The notes: generated by a model not told the origin, from the sequence alone. DNA of 13,047 nucleotides from UBA9845 sp051889975 (GCA_051889975.1 JBJFDJ010000015.1:1-13047); one strand, 5' to 3'; positions 1 through 7,704 are shown, counted from the first letter of the stretch. Numbers and translations: made by a program.

Positions 1-537
1 AGAATAACGCTCATTAATTATATCTATTTTTGTTTGTGACAAAGGATTGTGTGCGTCCAAAATGTTTTTGTCTATTACTCCTTGTTTAAGCATTTCTTGC
101 CAACAATCAGCATTGTAATATCTTTTTGGTTCAATTTGGCAAATATAGTCATTCAAACCCAAAGAATATCCAATCTCATGCTCATGAACCAATGGTGAAA
201 CAACTTTTGTAAATTCTTTTGCATTTTCATAACCACGATTTACAAAAAAATAGTCTATCATATCCAAAACTTTTTGTTTGTCAGAGTGTGGATTATATGT
301 GTCAACAGAGCCACCAGGGTAGCACTTGTTAGTTCCACCTCTATAATCATTGAGATTGTATTTCTCAATCATTCTGTAACATCTTTTTTGAATTTTTATG
401 ATTTCTTTGATTGTTTTTTCTCTATCTTTTTCGTTTTCTGCAAACAAAGAAAAATTGAAAAGGTTGTTAAGATACATTGATGCCTTAAACATAACTGTTA
501 TTGCTTCATCAAGTTTATCTTCATATTTTCTTCCCAT
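1..537 (-). CDS. Hypothetical protein, 3'-truncated by the window edge
   Basis: An open frame of 179 codons reads on the minus strand from ATG at 537 down to base 1 with no stop, so the C-terminus lies outside the window. A GGAG ribosome site at 548-545 sits 7 bases before the start and fixes it. I do not recognise the family. The visible part is soluble-looking and rich in Lys, Glu, Asn and Tyr. It has a helical, charged N-terminal half (about residues 1-65), then a turn-rich stretch with YRGGTNKCYPGGS (about 65-77), then VHEHEIGYSLGL (about 117-128). Four cysteines are scattered rather than paired, and no signal peptide or membrane segment is seen. It follows the gene at 564-1022 by 26 bases on the same strand, so the two are probably one operon. 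Reality as a gene: fairly sure. Function: unknown. Confidence 0.75.
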   Translation of the reverse strand, partial: MGRKYEDKLDEAITVMFKASMYLNNLFNFSLFAENEKDREKTIKEIIKIQKRCYRMIEKYNLNDYRGGTNKCYPGGSVDTYNPHSDKQKVLDMIDYFFVNRGYENAKEFTKVVSPLVHEHEIGYSLGLNDYICQIEPKRYYNADCWQEMLKQGVIDKNILDAHNPLSQTKIDIINERYS

Positions 538-563
538 TATTTTACTCCAAAATAATTATTTTG

Positions 564-1022
564 TTACATTGTAAAACGACTTTCATCTTTATCGCAAAAA
601 TCAAATATTAATTCTTTGCTTGGATTGTCAAAGGTTTTAAACATTTTTGAAACTTCTTTTGTCTCATCAAACAAATCAAACAAAAAGTCAACATTCAACT
701 CTTTTACTTCTTTTAATAGTTTTGTGATACCTCTTTGAGATATTGTTTCCTTGTTTTTTACAAGATATTTAAGTGGCACGATGACGTCGTCATACACCAA
801 AGCACCCCTTATGCCATCTTCAAGCAAAGGGTAGTATTTTTCGTTTGTTAGCGCATCAACGTAAACTTGTTTTTTAGAGTATAAGTTTGTTTCACCTTTT
901 TTTACAACTGCCACATGCGAATTTTGGCAGTGCACAACACTGTTGTTCTCAGAATCCCTTCCCGTGCCCAAAATCACAGATATTTTTGCAAGGTATAAAT
1001 CATTTACATTATAATTTTTCAT
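564..1022 (-). CDS. Hypothetical protein, 152 aa
   Basis: A complete minus-strand ORF starts at ATG 1022 and ends at TAA 566-564. A GGAG ribosome site at 1034-1031 lies 8 bases upstream. The protein looks soluble. Its N-terminal part is probably beta-rich (about residues 1-85, including VVKKGETNLYSKKQVYVD and a NEKYYPLLEDG stretch). Its C-terminal part is helical and acidic (about 86-152, with LLKEVKEL and DFLFDLFDE) and ends in ESRFTM. No signal peptide, membrane segment or catalytic motif is evident, and I cannot name a family. It is the first gene of a probable two-gene minus-strand operon with the partial gene at 1-537, read from a promoter near 1223-1250 with an apparent leader of about 190 bases. 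It diverges from gatC, and nothing links it functionally to the amidotransferase genes. Confidence 0.75.
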   Translation of the reverse strand: MKNYNVNDLYLAKISVILGTGRDSENNSVVHCQNSHVAVVKKGETNLYSKKQVYVDALTNEKYYPLLEDGIRGALVYDDVIVPLKYLVKNKETISQRGITKLLKEVKELNVDFLFDLFDETKEVSKMFKTFDNPSKELIFDFCDKDESRFTM

Positions 1023-1222
1023 ATTTTCATCTCCAATTTAAATATTTGTTTGCATATTTTTAACAAAATCTTTGCCTTGTCAAAATTGTTATTTTGTTGG
1101 CAGTTATTGTTTAACTTGCAATAGATTTTTGTTTTGCATTCATTTATTTTGTGTTTTAATCTGTGCAATAAGGTCTTACAATTCTGGCATCTTATGTCAA
1201 CAAAGTCTGTTTAATTTAATTA

Positions 1223-1250
1223 ATTATATCACAAAAAGAAAATAAGTCAA
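1223..1250 (-). promoter_or_regulatory. Sigma-A-type promoter for the minus-strand hypothetical operon
   Basis: On the minus strand TTGACT (1250-1245) is followed by a 16-base spacer and TATAAT (1228-1223). This predicts a start near 1216 and a 5' leader of about 190 bases before the ATG at 1022. The rest of the 318-base spacer (1023-1340) shows no convincing gene. The leader has only very short ORFs without ribosome sites and no structure I could recognise as a known riboswitch. Confidence 0.55.
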
Positions 1251-1283
1251 TATCAAATTTAAATAAATAATTTTTAAAAATAA

Positions 1284-1312
1284 TTGATATATCTTGTTTG
1301 TTATGTTATAAT
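1284..1312 (+). promoter_or_regulatory. Sigma-A-type promoter for gatCAB
   Basis: TTGATA (1284-1289), a 17-base spacer and a perfect TATAAT (1307-1312) predict transcription from about 1319. That leaves a leader of only about 22 bases, just enough for the TGGAG ribosome site (1331-1335) before the gatC ATG at 1341. Such a short leader leaves no room for a T-box or attenuator. Confidence 0.8.
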
Positions 1313-1340
1313 ACTATGATTTATTTTTTTTGGAGAATTT

Positions 1341-1628
1341 ATGGAAATTACAACAGAACTTGTCAATCATTTGGCAGAACTATCAAGATTAGAGTTTGAC
1401 GAACAACAAACCGAAAATTTTAAAACAGAATTTGCAAAAACCTTACAGCAGATGGAAACTTTGGGCAAAGTTGACACAACAGGTGTTGTTTTAAAGCAAA
1501 CAAAGTTAAATGCACAAACAGAGTTGTCACCAGACGAAGTTAAAACTGGCATTAAAAAAGAAGATGTTACAAAAAATGCACCAGACACAATTGGCGCAAG
1601 CATTGCTGTGCCTATGATGGTTGATTAA
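1341..1628 (+). CDS. gatC: Asp-tRNA(Asn)/Glu-tRNA(Gln) amidotransferase subunit C
   Basis: GatC is the small structural subunit that wraps around GatA and GatB and stabilises the cytoplasmic complex that converts Glu-tRNA(Gln) to Gln-tRNA(Gln) and/or Asp-tRNA(Asn) to Asn-tRNA(Asn). At 95 aa it has the usual family length. The N-terminal helix pattern VNHLAELSRLEF, followed by a LQQMETLGKVDTTGV stretch (about residues 35-49), matches the conserved 'LARLEL...LDTEGV' layout. The C-terminal NAPDT...VPMMVD tail (about 79-95) fits the family's 'AP...VPKV' ending. GGAG at 1332-1335, 5 bases before ATG, supports the start. It leads the gatC-gatA-gatB operon, 9 bases ahead of gatA. The identification rests on both sequence and context. 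Confidence 0.95.
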   Translation: MEITTELVNHLAELSRLEFDEQQTENFKTEFAKTLQQMETLGKVDTTGVVLKQTKLNAQTELSPDEVKTGIKKEDVTKNAPDTIGASIAVPMMVD

Positions 1629-1637
1629 AGGGGAGTT

Positions 1638-3089
1638 ATGGATTACACAAAGTTAAGTTTATTAAAAGTTAGTGAATTAATTCACTCGCAAAAAGTTACC
1701 AGCGAAGAAGTTACAAGGCAAATTATAAGCCAAATAGAACAAACAAAAAATTTAAATGCGTTAAATTCATATTGTTTTGAAGAAGCACTGTTAAAGGCAA
1801 AAGAAGTTGACCAAAAAATAGCTCAAGGTCAAAAACTTCCTGTGCTTGCAGGTGTGCCAATTGTTATCAAAGACAACATAAATGTTAAGGGCACAAAGAC
1901 CACTTGCTCATCAAAAATGCTAAAAGATTATGTTTCTGTGTATGACGCAACAGTTGTGCAAAAACTTAAAGAACAAGATGCCGTTTTAATTGCAAAAGCA
2001 AATATGGACGAATTTGCAATGGGCAGTTCAAATGAAAACAGCGCTTTTGGTCCAGTGCTCAATCCCGTTGACACAACTCGTGTTCCGGGTGGCAGTAGTG
2101 GTGGCAGTGCAGCAAGTGTTAGGGCATATCAATGCTATGGCGCTCTTGGAACAGACACTGGTGGAAGCATTCGTGAACCAGCAAGTTTTTGTGGAGTTGT
2201 TGGAATGAAGCCAACTTATGGCAGAGTTAGTCGTTATGGTGTTGTTGCGTTTGCAAGTTCACTTGACCAAGTTGGGCCACTCACACGCACGGTTAAAGAC
2301 AATGCCGTTATGCTTTCTGCTTTGGCCGGCTATGACGAAAAAGAAACCACTTCAAGCAAACTGCCAGTGCCAGATTATTTAAGCCAGATTAAGCCGGATA
2401 TAAAGGGCTTAAAGATTGGTGTTGCAAAACAATTTTTTGCACTTGGAATGGATAAAGAAGTTGAAATTGCAGTTAAAAATGCAATTGAATTTTACAGGCA
2501 AAATGGCGCCGAAATTGTTGAAGTTGACCTAGAGAACATTGACCTATCACTTCCAACTTACTACATTTTGTCAAGTGCCGAAGCATCAAGCAATTTGGGA
2601 CGATTTGATGGCGTTAGATATGGCTATCGTGCAGATAACTATGATGATATGGTTGACCTATACATCAAAACAAGAAGTCAAGGCTTTGGCAATGAAGTTA
2701 AACGCCGTATTATGCTTGGAAATTTTGTGCTTTCTAGTGGCTACTATGACGCATATTACAACAAGGCAAAAAAAGTTCAACAGTTGCTAGAAGATAGTTT
2801 TGCAAAGGCTTTTGAAAAATGTGATGCACTCATTTCGCCAGTTTGCCCAAGTGTTGCATTTAAACTTGGCGAAAAGACAAACGACCACATAAAGATGTAT
2901 TTAAGTGACATCTACACCGTGCCAGTTAACATCGTTGGCAGTCCTGCAATAAGTTTTCCTTGCGCAAAGGACAGCAATGGCATGCCAATAGGGCTTCAAC
3001 TAATTGGCAAAAAGTTTGATGAAGCAACACTTTACACACTTGCAAATTATTTTGAAGAAAATAACAAATTGGAGGGACAAAATGAATAG
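1638..3089 (+). CDS. gatA: Glutamyl-tRNA(Gln) amidotransferase subunit A (amidase)
   Basis: GatA is the amidase-signature subunit that hydrolyses glutamine (or asparagine) and sends ammonia through a tunnel to GatB. It has 483 aa, normal for the family. The catalytic set is visible. Lys78 lies in VIKDN, the glycine/serine loop GGSSGGSAA is at 151-159 with the cis-serine at about 153, and the nucleophile Ser177 is in GTDTGGSIR. The spacing follows the Lys-cisSer-Ser triad known for Staphylococcus GatA with a one-residue offset. A substrate-site segment GMKPTYGRVSRYG follows at about 190. The ribosome site GGGGAG lies just before ATG 1638, 9 bases after gatC. The stop TAG (3087-3089) overlaps the gatB start by 8 bases, which suggests translational coupling. 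The catalytic residues are intact, so an active enzyme is expected. Confidence 0.97.
   Translation: MDYTKLSLLKVSELIHSQKVTSEEVTRQIISQIEQTKNLNALNSYCFEEALLKAKEVDQKIAQGQKLPVLAGVPIVIKDNINVKGTKTTCSSKMLKDYVSVYDATVVQKLKEQDAVLIAKANMDEFAMGSSNENSAFGPVLNPVDTTRVPGGSSGGSAASVRAYQCYGALGTDTGGSIREPASFCGVVGMKPTYGRVSRYGVVAFASSLDQVGPLTRTVKDNAVMLSALAGYDEKETTSSKLPVPDYLSQIKPDIKGLKIGVAKQFFALGMDKEVEIAVKNAIEFYRQNGAEIVEVDLENIDLSLPTYYILSSAEASSNLGRFDGVRYGYRADNYDDMVDLYIKTRSQGFGNEVKRRIMLGNFVLSSGYYDAYYNKAKKVQQLLEDSFAKAFEKCDALISPVCPSVAFKLGEKTNDHIKMYLSDIYTVPVNIVGSPAISFPCAKDSNGMPIGLQLIGKKFDEATLYTLANYFEENNKLEGQNE
3071..3076 (+). promoter_or_regulatory. Ribosome site that sets the gatB start
   Basis: GGAGGG inside the end of gatA lies 5 bases before ATG 3082. 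It selects this start over an in-frame ATG at 3004, which would add 26 residues that merely duplicate gatA sequence in another frame and that do not belong to the GatB family. Confidence 0.8.
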
Positions 3090-4518
3090 TAATTATGACC
3101 TTATTGTTGGACTTGAAATTCATGTGGAATTAAAAACTCAAACAAAAGCATTTTGTCACTGCAAAAATCAATTTGGCGCAAGCATAAACACAAATGTTTG
3201 TCCTGTTTGTATGGGGCTTCCGGGGGCACTTCCAACCATAAACAAAAAATGCGTTGAATTCACAGTTAAAAGTGGTTTGGCGTTTGGCTCAACCATCAAC
3301 AACACTGCAATTTTTGAACGCAAAAACTATTATTATCCAGATTTGAGCAAAAGTTATCAAATCAGCCAGTTAGAAAAACCTGTTTGCGTTGGTGGCAAGG
3401 TGCGATATAAACTTGATGACACCGAAAAATTCACTCGCATAAACAACATTCACATGGAAGAAGACGCAGGCAAAAACATACACGATGCAAAACTTGGCAA
3501 ATCACTTGTTGACTTTAATCGTTGTGGCGTTCCACTTATAGAAATTGTTACCGAGCCAGACATAACAAGCCCAGAAGAAGCCGTTGCAACCTTGACGGCA
3601 ATTAAAGAAACACTGTCGGCAATTGGCGTTAGCGACTGCAAAATGCAAGAGGGCAGTTTGCGTTGCGATGTCAACATAAGCGTCAAACCAAAGGGTAGTG
3701 ATAAACTTGGCACTCGCACAGAGATGAAAAATCTTAACAGTTTTAAGGCAGTTGCAAGAGCCATAGAATATGAAGCCAACAGGCAAATTGAAGTTTTGGA
3801 AAGTGGTGGCGAAATCCATCAAATCACTTTAAAATGGGACGATGCAAAAGGCACAAATGAAGCCTTGCGTAGCAAGGAAGCAAGCAACGACTATCGCTAT
3901 TTTCCAGACCCAGATTTATTGCCCGTTGAGATAAGCAATGAATATATTGAGGAGATTAGACAAACCTTGCCAGAACTGCCTTATGACAAGCGAAATAGAT
4001 ACGAAAACCAACTTGGCTTATCGGCAAGAGATGCAAACATCTTAACAAGTAATCAAGTTGTAAATGACTTTTTTGAAGAGTGTTTAAAACTTAAAAACGA
4101 ACCAAAATTTGTAGGAAATTGGGTTCAAACAGACATTATGCGCAAACTTAAAGATAGTTTGCTAGACGAACCTGTTATAACAATCAGCCCAAAAAACTTT
4201 GTTGAACTTATCACAATGTTTCAAAACAATGAAATATCTATCAACAATGCCCGTGAACTTTTAGATAGAATTTGGGACACAGATGAAAGTGCTGTTAAAC
4301 TTGCCGAAGAACTTGGATTAAAGCAAGTAAATGATGAAGATGCAGTTAAAAACTTTGTAAAAGAGATAATTGCAAACAATCCACAAGCAGTTAACGATTT
4401 TAAATCGGGCAATCAACGTGCATTGACATTTTTTGTTGGACAAGTTATGAAGCACACCAAAGGAAAAGCAAACCCACAACTCGTAAATAAAATTTTGTTA
4501 GAAGAATTGAACAAATAA
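3082..4518 (+). CDS. gatB: Asp/Glu-tRNA amidotransferase subunit B
   Basis: GatB is the kinase-like subunit that binds the misacylated tRNA, phosphorylates its side-chain carboxylate with ATP and transfers ammonia delivered by GatA. From ATG 3082 the product has 478 aa, the typical length, and begins with YDLIVGLEIHVEL, the family's start. Zinc ligands are visible as Cys25, Cys27, Cys40 and Cys43 (FCHC ... CPVC). The signature YYYPDLSKSYQISQ (about residues 89-102) and the HMEEDAGK segment are intact, and so is the tail domain of the YqeY/GatB type, ending in a helix with NPQLVNKILLEELNK. It overlaps gatA by 8 bases. Its last codons contain the rpoZ promoter. Whether Gln-tRNA, Asn-tRNA or both are made depends on which tRNA synthetases the genome encodes, which this window does not show. 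Confidence 0.97.
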   Translation: MNSNYDLIVGLEIHVELKTQTKAFCHCKNQFGASINTNVCPVCMGLPGALPTINKKCVEFTVKSGLAFGSTINNTAIFERKNYYYPDLSKSYQISQLEKPVCVGGKVRYKLDDTEKFTRINNIHMEEDAGKNIHDAKLGKSLVDFNRCGVPLIEIVTEPDITSPEEAVATLTAIKETLSAIGVSDCKMQEGSLRCDVNISVKPKGSDKLGTRTEMKNLNSFKAVARAIEYEANRQIEVLESGGEIHQITLKWDDAKGTNEALRSKEASNDYRYFPDPDLLPVEISNEYIEEIRQTLPELPYDKRNRYENQLGLSARDANILTSNQVVNDFFEECLKLKNEPKFVGNWVQTDIMRKLKDSLLDEPVITISPKNFVELITMFQNNEISINNARELLDRIWDTDESAVKLAEELGLKQVNDEDAVKNFVKEIIANNPQAVNDFKSGNQRALTFFVGQVMKHTKGKANPQLVNKILLEELNK

Positions 4519-4535
4519 AAATTTTGTGATATAAT
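4507..4535 (+). promoter_or_regulatory. Promoter of rpoZ inside the 3' end of gatB
   Basis: TTGAAC (4507-4512), a 17-base spacer and TATAAT (4530-4535), preceded by the extended -10 element TGA (4527-4529), predict a start near 4542. The -35 box lies in the last gatB codons. rpoZ can therefore be transcribed on its own as well as by read-through from gatCAB. Confidence 0.75.
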
Positions 4536-4557
4536 AAACTTATTAGGAGATATTTTT

Positions 4558-4755
4558 ATGATAATTGAACCACCTATTGAAAAAATGAGCGAAAAAGTTG
4601 GCAACAAATATAAGCTTTGCGTTTTAGCAAGCAAAAGAGCGCTTGAAATTCAAGTTGACAACATTGCAAAACAAATTGAACCAGAAGAAACAGAACTTTC
4701 TCAAGCAGCAAAAGAAATTTGGGAAGGCAAAGTTGTTGCTGACGACCAAGATTAA
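4558..4755 (+). CDS. rpoZ: RNA polymerase omega subunit
   Basis: Omega is the small subunit that binds and stabilises the beta-prime subunit of RNA polymerase. The 65-aa product matches the short omega of Firmicutes. It shows EPPIEKMSEKVGNKYKL (residues 4-20), equivalent to the 'PSIDKLLEKVDSKY' opening, then CVLASKRALEI (about 21-31), the 'VLAAKRARQL' helix, and IWEGKV near the end. The acidic VADDQD tail is usual. AGGAGA at 4545-4550 lies 7 bases before ATG. It has its own promoter and is closed by an intrinsic terminator directly after its stop, so it is probably an independent unit. In Bacillus it sits after gmk and before coaBC-priA. Here gatB precedes it and coaBC is absent between rpoZ and priA. 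Confidence 0.92.
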   Translation: MIIEPPIEKMSEKVGNKYKLCVLASKRALEIQVDNIAKQIEPEETELSQAAKEIWEGKVVADDQD

Positions 4756-4791
4756 CAAAAATAGGCAAAACATTTTGCCTTTTTTGTTTTT
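4754..4791 (+). terminator. Intrinsic terminator of rpoZ
   Basis: AGGCAAAA (4763-4770), a 2-base loop spacer and TTTTGCCT (4773-4780) form a perfect inverted repeat followed by a T-rich run (TTTTTGTTTTT). The A-rich flank from 4754 can pair with the T run (AACAAAAA against TTTTTGTT), so the element could also act on transcripts from the other strand. It starts at the rpoZ stop codon. Confidence 0.85.
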
Positions 4792-4816
4792 GTAAAAGCA
4801 TTTTTATTTTGTTTGT

Positions 4817-4898
4817 TGATTTACAATTAAAAATATAAAATCATAAAAAAATTTAAAATTGATATTGAAAGATTATTTTATTTTTAATTGTTAAATCA
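4817..4898. repeat. Long imperfect AT-rich inverted repeat upstream of priA
   Basis: TGATTTACAATTAAAAATA (4817-4835) reappears inverted at 4879-4898 with one extra base. The arms are about 19 and 20 bases and are separated by 43 bases. The inner flanks (TAAAATC against GATTATTTTA) continue the similarity. It lies between the rpoZ terminator and priA and codes for nothing visible. It could be a cruciform, an operator region or a weak RNA structure. The pairing is almost all A-T, so composition alone may account for part of it. Confidence 0.45.
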
Positions 4899-4957
4899 TC
4901 AGTTTTAAAAATGCACATAATTATATTTTTTAGCTAAATAAAGAGAAATTTTATGAT

Positions 4958-7144
4958 ATGATTGCAGAAGTTATTGTTGATGTTATAAATAGTGAAGTTG
5001 ATAGGATTTTTGATTATAATATCACCACTCCTGTGCAAGTGGGCACAAGGGTGGTTGTTCCGTTTGGCAATCGTAAAACAGAAGGCTATATTTTGGCTTT
5101 AAAACAAAAAACAGATGTTGACGAACAAAAACTCAAAACAATAATTTCGGCAGATAGTCAGCCTGTTTTGCTACCCGAAATGATAAAACTCATTGATTTT
5201 ATGGTTGCAGAGTTTAATTTGCGCAAAATTGATGCCATAAGGCTTATGCTACCCAGTGGGTTAAGGGGCAACAAGATAAAACAAAAGATAGTTTCGTTTG
5301 CAAAAATCAAAGACGAAAATTTTGATGTGCACACGCTTAAAAAAACTGCAAAAAATCAACGACAATGTTATGAATTTCTAAAGCAACAAACATCAGTTGA
5401 ATTGTCTGTTTTAAACAACAAATTTTCTGCCAGCAGTGTTAAAAAACTTGTTGAACTTGGCGCAGTTGAAATTTATCAAGTGCATCAAAACAGGCCGGTG
5501 CAATCGGACTTTGCAAACATTAAGTCAAATGTAATTTTAACCCCAACACAAGATAGAATTGTCAAACAAATTTCAAATGCAAAAAATGACATTTTCTTGC
5601 TGTTTGGTGTTACGGGCAGTGGCAAAACAGAAGTTTATATGAATGTCATAAACAATGCCTTAAAAAATGGCAAAACAGCAATAATGCTTGTGCCAGAAAT
5701 ATCACTCACGCCACAAGTTTTAAAGCACTTTAAAAACAGGTTTGGTGATGGAGTTGCTCTTTTGCACAGTGGTTTGAGTTTGGGCGAAAGATATGACGAA
5801 TGGTTTAGGATTTTAAACGGCGATGCAAAAATTGTAATAGGTGCAAGAAGTGCCATTTTTGCACCACTTAAAGATGTTGGCGTGATAGTTGTTGACGAAG
5901 AGCACGACACAAGTTATTTTAGCGAAAGTAACCCACGCTATGCCACCATTGATGTTGCAAAATTTAGGGCAAAATACAACAACTGCCCCTTAATTCTTGG
6001 CAGTGCAACGCCAAGTGTTGACAGCTTTTTTAGGGCACAAAATGGCGAGTATAAGTTACTTGAAATGCCCGAACGAATTAACAAAGCACCTATGCCACAA
6101 TTTACAGTCGTTGATATGTTAAGTGAAATCAGAAACGGCAACAACAGTTGTTTTAGCCGAACACTTATTGCCGAACTTTGTGACTGCTTAAAAAATGGCA
6201 AACAAGCAATGATATATTTAAATCGCAGGGGATATCAAAGCAGTGTTGTTTGCCGAGATTGTGGCTTTGTTGTAAAGTGCAACAACTGTGATGTGCCACT
6301 TGTGTATCATAAAGAAGACAATATGTTAAAATGCCACTATTGTGATGCCAGATATCACATTTTAAACAATTGCCCAAATTGTAAAAGTGAAAATTTAAGA
6401 TATGGCGCAATAGGAACTCAAAAAGTTGTTGAAGAACTTAAAAATCTATTTCCAAAAGCAAAGATTTTTAGGATGGACAATGACAACACAAAAACAAAGA
6501 TGTCGCATCAACAAATTTTAACAGATTTTGCAAATACAAAGGGAAGTATTTTGGTTGGCACTCAAATGATTGCCAAAGGGCATGACTTTCCACTTGTAAC
6601 TTTGGTTGGCATTGTTGACGCAGATATGGGCTTGCATTTTGCCGATTTTCGCGCGCCAGAAAGGGCTTTTAGTTTGATAACACAAGTTGCAGGAAGGGCA
6701 GGTCGTGGCGAGTATGCTGGCAAGGTTGTTCTGCAAACTTATATGCCAAAAAATTATACATATCGCTGTGCTGTAAACTATGATTACAACGGCTTTTTTA
6801 AGCATGAACTAAACATAAGAAAAGTTACAAAATTTCCACCTTTTGCAAACATAATTCGTGTTTTAATTTCGGCACAAGACGAGCAAAAAGTTGTTGCAAA
6901 AACAAGGGAATATATGTCAAAAATACTAGACATCAAAAAGCAGTTTGAAGCCGACTTTATTTATCTAAACGCAATGAAATGCCCTGTTAAAAAAATACAA
7001 AACAAGATAAGATATCAAATATTGATGCGAGTGAGCAAAAATAACTATACAAAAATTAGAAATTTGGTTTATAATATAGATAAACAATTAAAACAAAAAG
7101 ATATAATAAGTTTTGTAGAAATCAATCCACAAAACTTATCTTAA
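4958..7144 (+). CDS. priA: Primosomal replication restart helicase PriA
   Basis: PriA is the DExH-type 3'-to-5' helicase that recognises stalled forks and reloads the replicative helicase. The 728-aa product is near the family norm. An N-terminal DNA-binding domain (about residues 1-100, beginning IAEVIVDVI) leads to the helicase core, with Walker A GVTGSGKT (217-224), DEEH (313-316) and a LGSATPS motif (348-354). The zinc-binding insert has eight cysteines at 432, 435, 441, 444, 459, 462, 472 and 475. Then come GTQMIAKGHDFP (534-545) and the arginine-finger motif QVAGRAGRG (576-584). All signatures are intact. The start is less certain than its neighbours' because only a weak AAGAGA (4941-4946) precedes ATG 4958; an ATG at 4953 is out of frame. 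I saw no strong promoter upstream. The stop TAA is embedded in the ribosome site of def, 8 bases away. Confidence 0.96.
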   Translation: MIAEVIVDVINSEVDRIFDYNITTPVQVGTRVVVPFGNRKTEGYILALKQKTDVDEQKLKTIISADSQPVLLPEMIKLIDFMVAEFNLRKIDAIRLMLPSGLRGNKIKQKIVSFAKIKDENFDVHTLKKTAKNQRQCYEFLKQQTSVELSVLNNKFSASSVKKLVELGAVEIYQVHQNRPVQSDFANIKSNVILTPTQDRIVKQISNAKNDIFLLFGVTGSGKTEVYMNVINNALKNGKTAIMLVPEISLTPQVLKHFKNRFGDGVALLHSGLSLGERYDEWFRILNGDAKIVIGARSAIFAPLKDVGVIVVDEEHDTSYFSESNPRYATIDVAKFRAKYNNCPLILGSATPSVDSFFRAQNGEYKLLEMPERINKAPMPQFTVVDMLSEIRNGNNSCFSRTLIAELCDCLKNGKQAMIYLNRRGYQSSVVCRDCGFVVKCNNCDVPLVYHKEDNMLKCHYCDARYHILNNCPNCKSENLRYGAIGTQKVVEELKNLFPKAKIFRMDNDNTKTKMSHQQILTDFANTKGSILVGTQMIAKGHDFPLVTLVGIVDADMGLHFADFRAPERAFSLITQVAGRAGRGEYAGKVVLQTYMPKNYTYRCAVNYDYNGFFKHELNIRKVTKFPPFANIIRVLISAQDEQKVVAKTREYMSKILDIKKQFEADFIYLNAMKCPVKKIQNKIRYQILMRVSKNNYTKIRNLVYNIDKQLKQKDIISFVEINPQNLS

Positions 7145-7152
7145 GGAGAAAT

Positions 7153-7638
7153 ATGGCACTAAGAAATATTATTTATTCTGACAACCCAATGATACGCAAA
7201 AAAAGTAGACCTGTTGAAGACTTTGATGAAAAGTTGTGGGAACTGCTTGATGATATGAAAGAAACTATGGAAAAAAACGAAGGCTGTGGCATTGCAGCGC
7301 CACAAGTTGGCGTTTTAAAACAAGTTGTTGTGATAGATGCCGAAAATATGTTTTTTGAGTTAATCAACCCAAAAATTGTCAGTTCGTGTGGAAGTCAAGA
7401 GAGCATTGAAGGTTGTTTGAGTGTTAAAGATAACAATGGCTTGGTTATGCGACCAAAAACTGTTACAGTTGAGTTTTATAATCGTTTTGGCAGTTTAATT
7501 AAATTAACTGTCAGTGATTTTTTGGCAACTGTTTTTTGCCACGAAATTGACCATCTGTCTGGCATTTTGTTCACCGACAAGGCAAAGGAACTTTACAAAA
7601 AAGACGAACCTATAAAAAAGCAAAAAAGCAAAAAATAA
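7153..7638 (+). CDS. def: Peptide deformylase
   Basis: Def removes the N-formyl group from nascent proteins at the ribosome exit and so undoes the work of Fmt, encoded next door. The 161-aa product has all three family motifs: GCGIAAPQ (residues 44-51), EGCLS (86-90) and CHEIDHLSG (129-137). Metal ligands are Cys88, His130 and His134, and Glu131 is the catalytic base, so an active Fe/Zn enzyme is expected. The C-terminus is a lysine-rich tail (KKQKSKK). AGGAG (7144-7148) overlaps the priA stop codon and lies 4 bases before ATG, so translation is probably coupled to priA. The combination priA-def-fmt is conserved across Firmicutes. Confidence 0.97.
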   Translation: MALRNIIYSDNPMIRKKSRPVEDFDEKLWELLDDMKETMEKNEGCGIAAPQVGVLKQVVVIDAENMFFELINPKIVSSCGSQESIEGCLSVKDNNGLVMRPKTVTVEFYNRFGSLIKLTVSDFLATVFCHEIDHLSGILFTDKAKELYKKDEPIKKQKSKK

Positions 7639-7686
7639 AAATTTTGCTGTGAAAAATTTAATTTTTTGCAAACAAACAAATTTTGT

Positions 7687-7704
7687 TAAGTTTTGATAAA
7701 CTTA
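7687..7704. repeat. Small perfect palindrome between def and fmt
   Basis: TAAGTTT-TGAT-AAACTTA is a 7-bp perfect inverted repeat with a 4-base loop in the 118-base def-fmt spacer. No T-run follows, so it does not look like a terminator. It could be an operator or a minor RNA hairpin. A weak promoter-like pair, TTGATA within the palindrome and TAAATT 18 bases further on, overlaps it. Confidence 0.4.

Noticed and set aside
3004..3081. A longer gatB beginning at ATG 3004
   Set aside because: The extra 26 residues are read from gatA in another frame and do not fit the GatB family. The GGAGGG at 3071-3076 and the family-typical YDLIVGLEIHVEL start support 3082.
3450..3822. Minus-strand ORFs of over 100 aa within gatB
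   Set aside because: Opposite a well-supported GatB frame, without ribosome sites or recognisable motifs.
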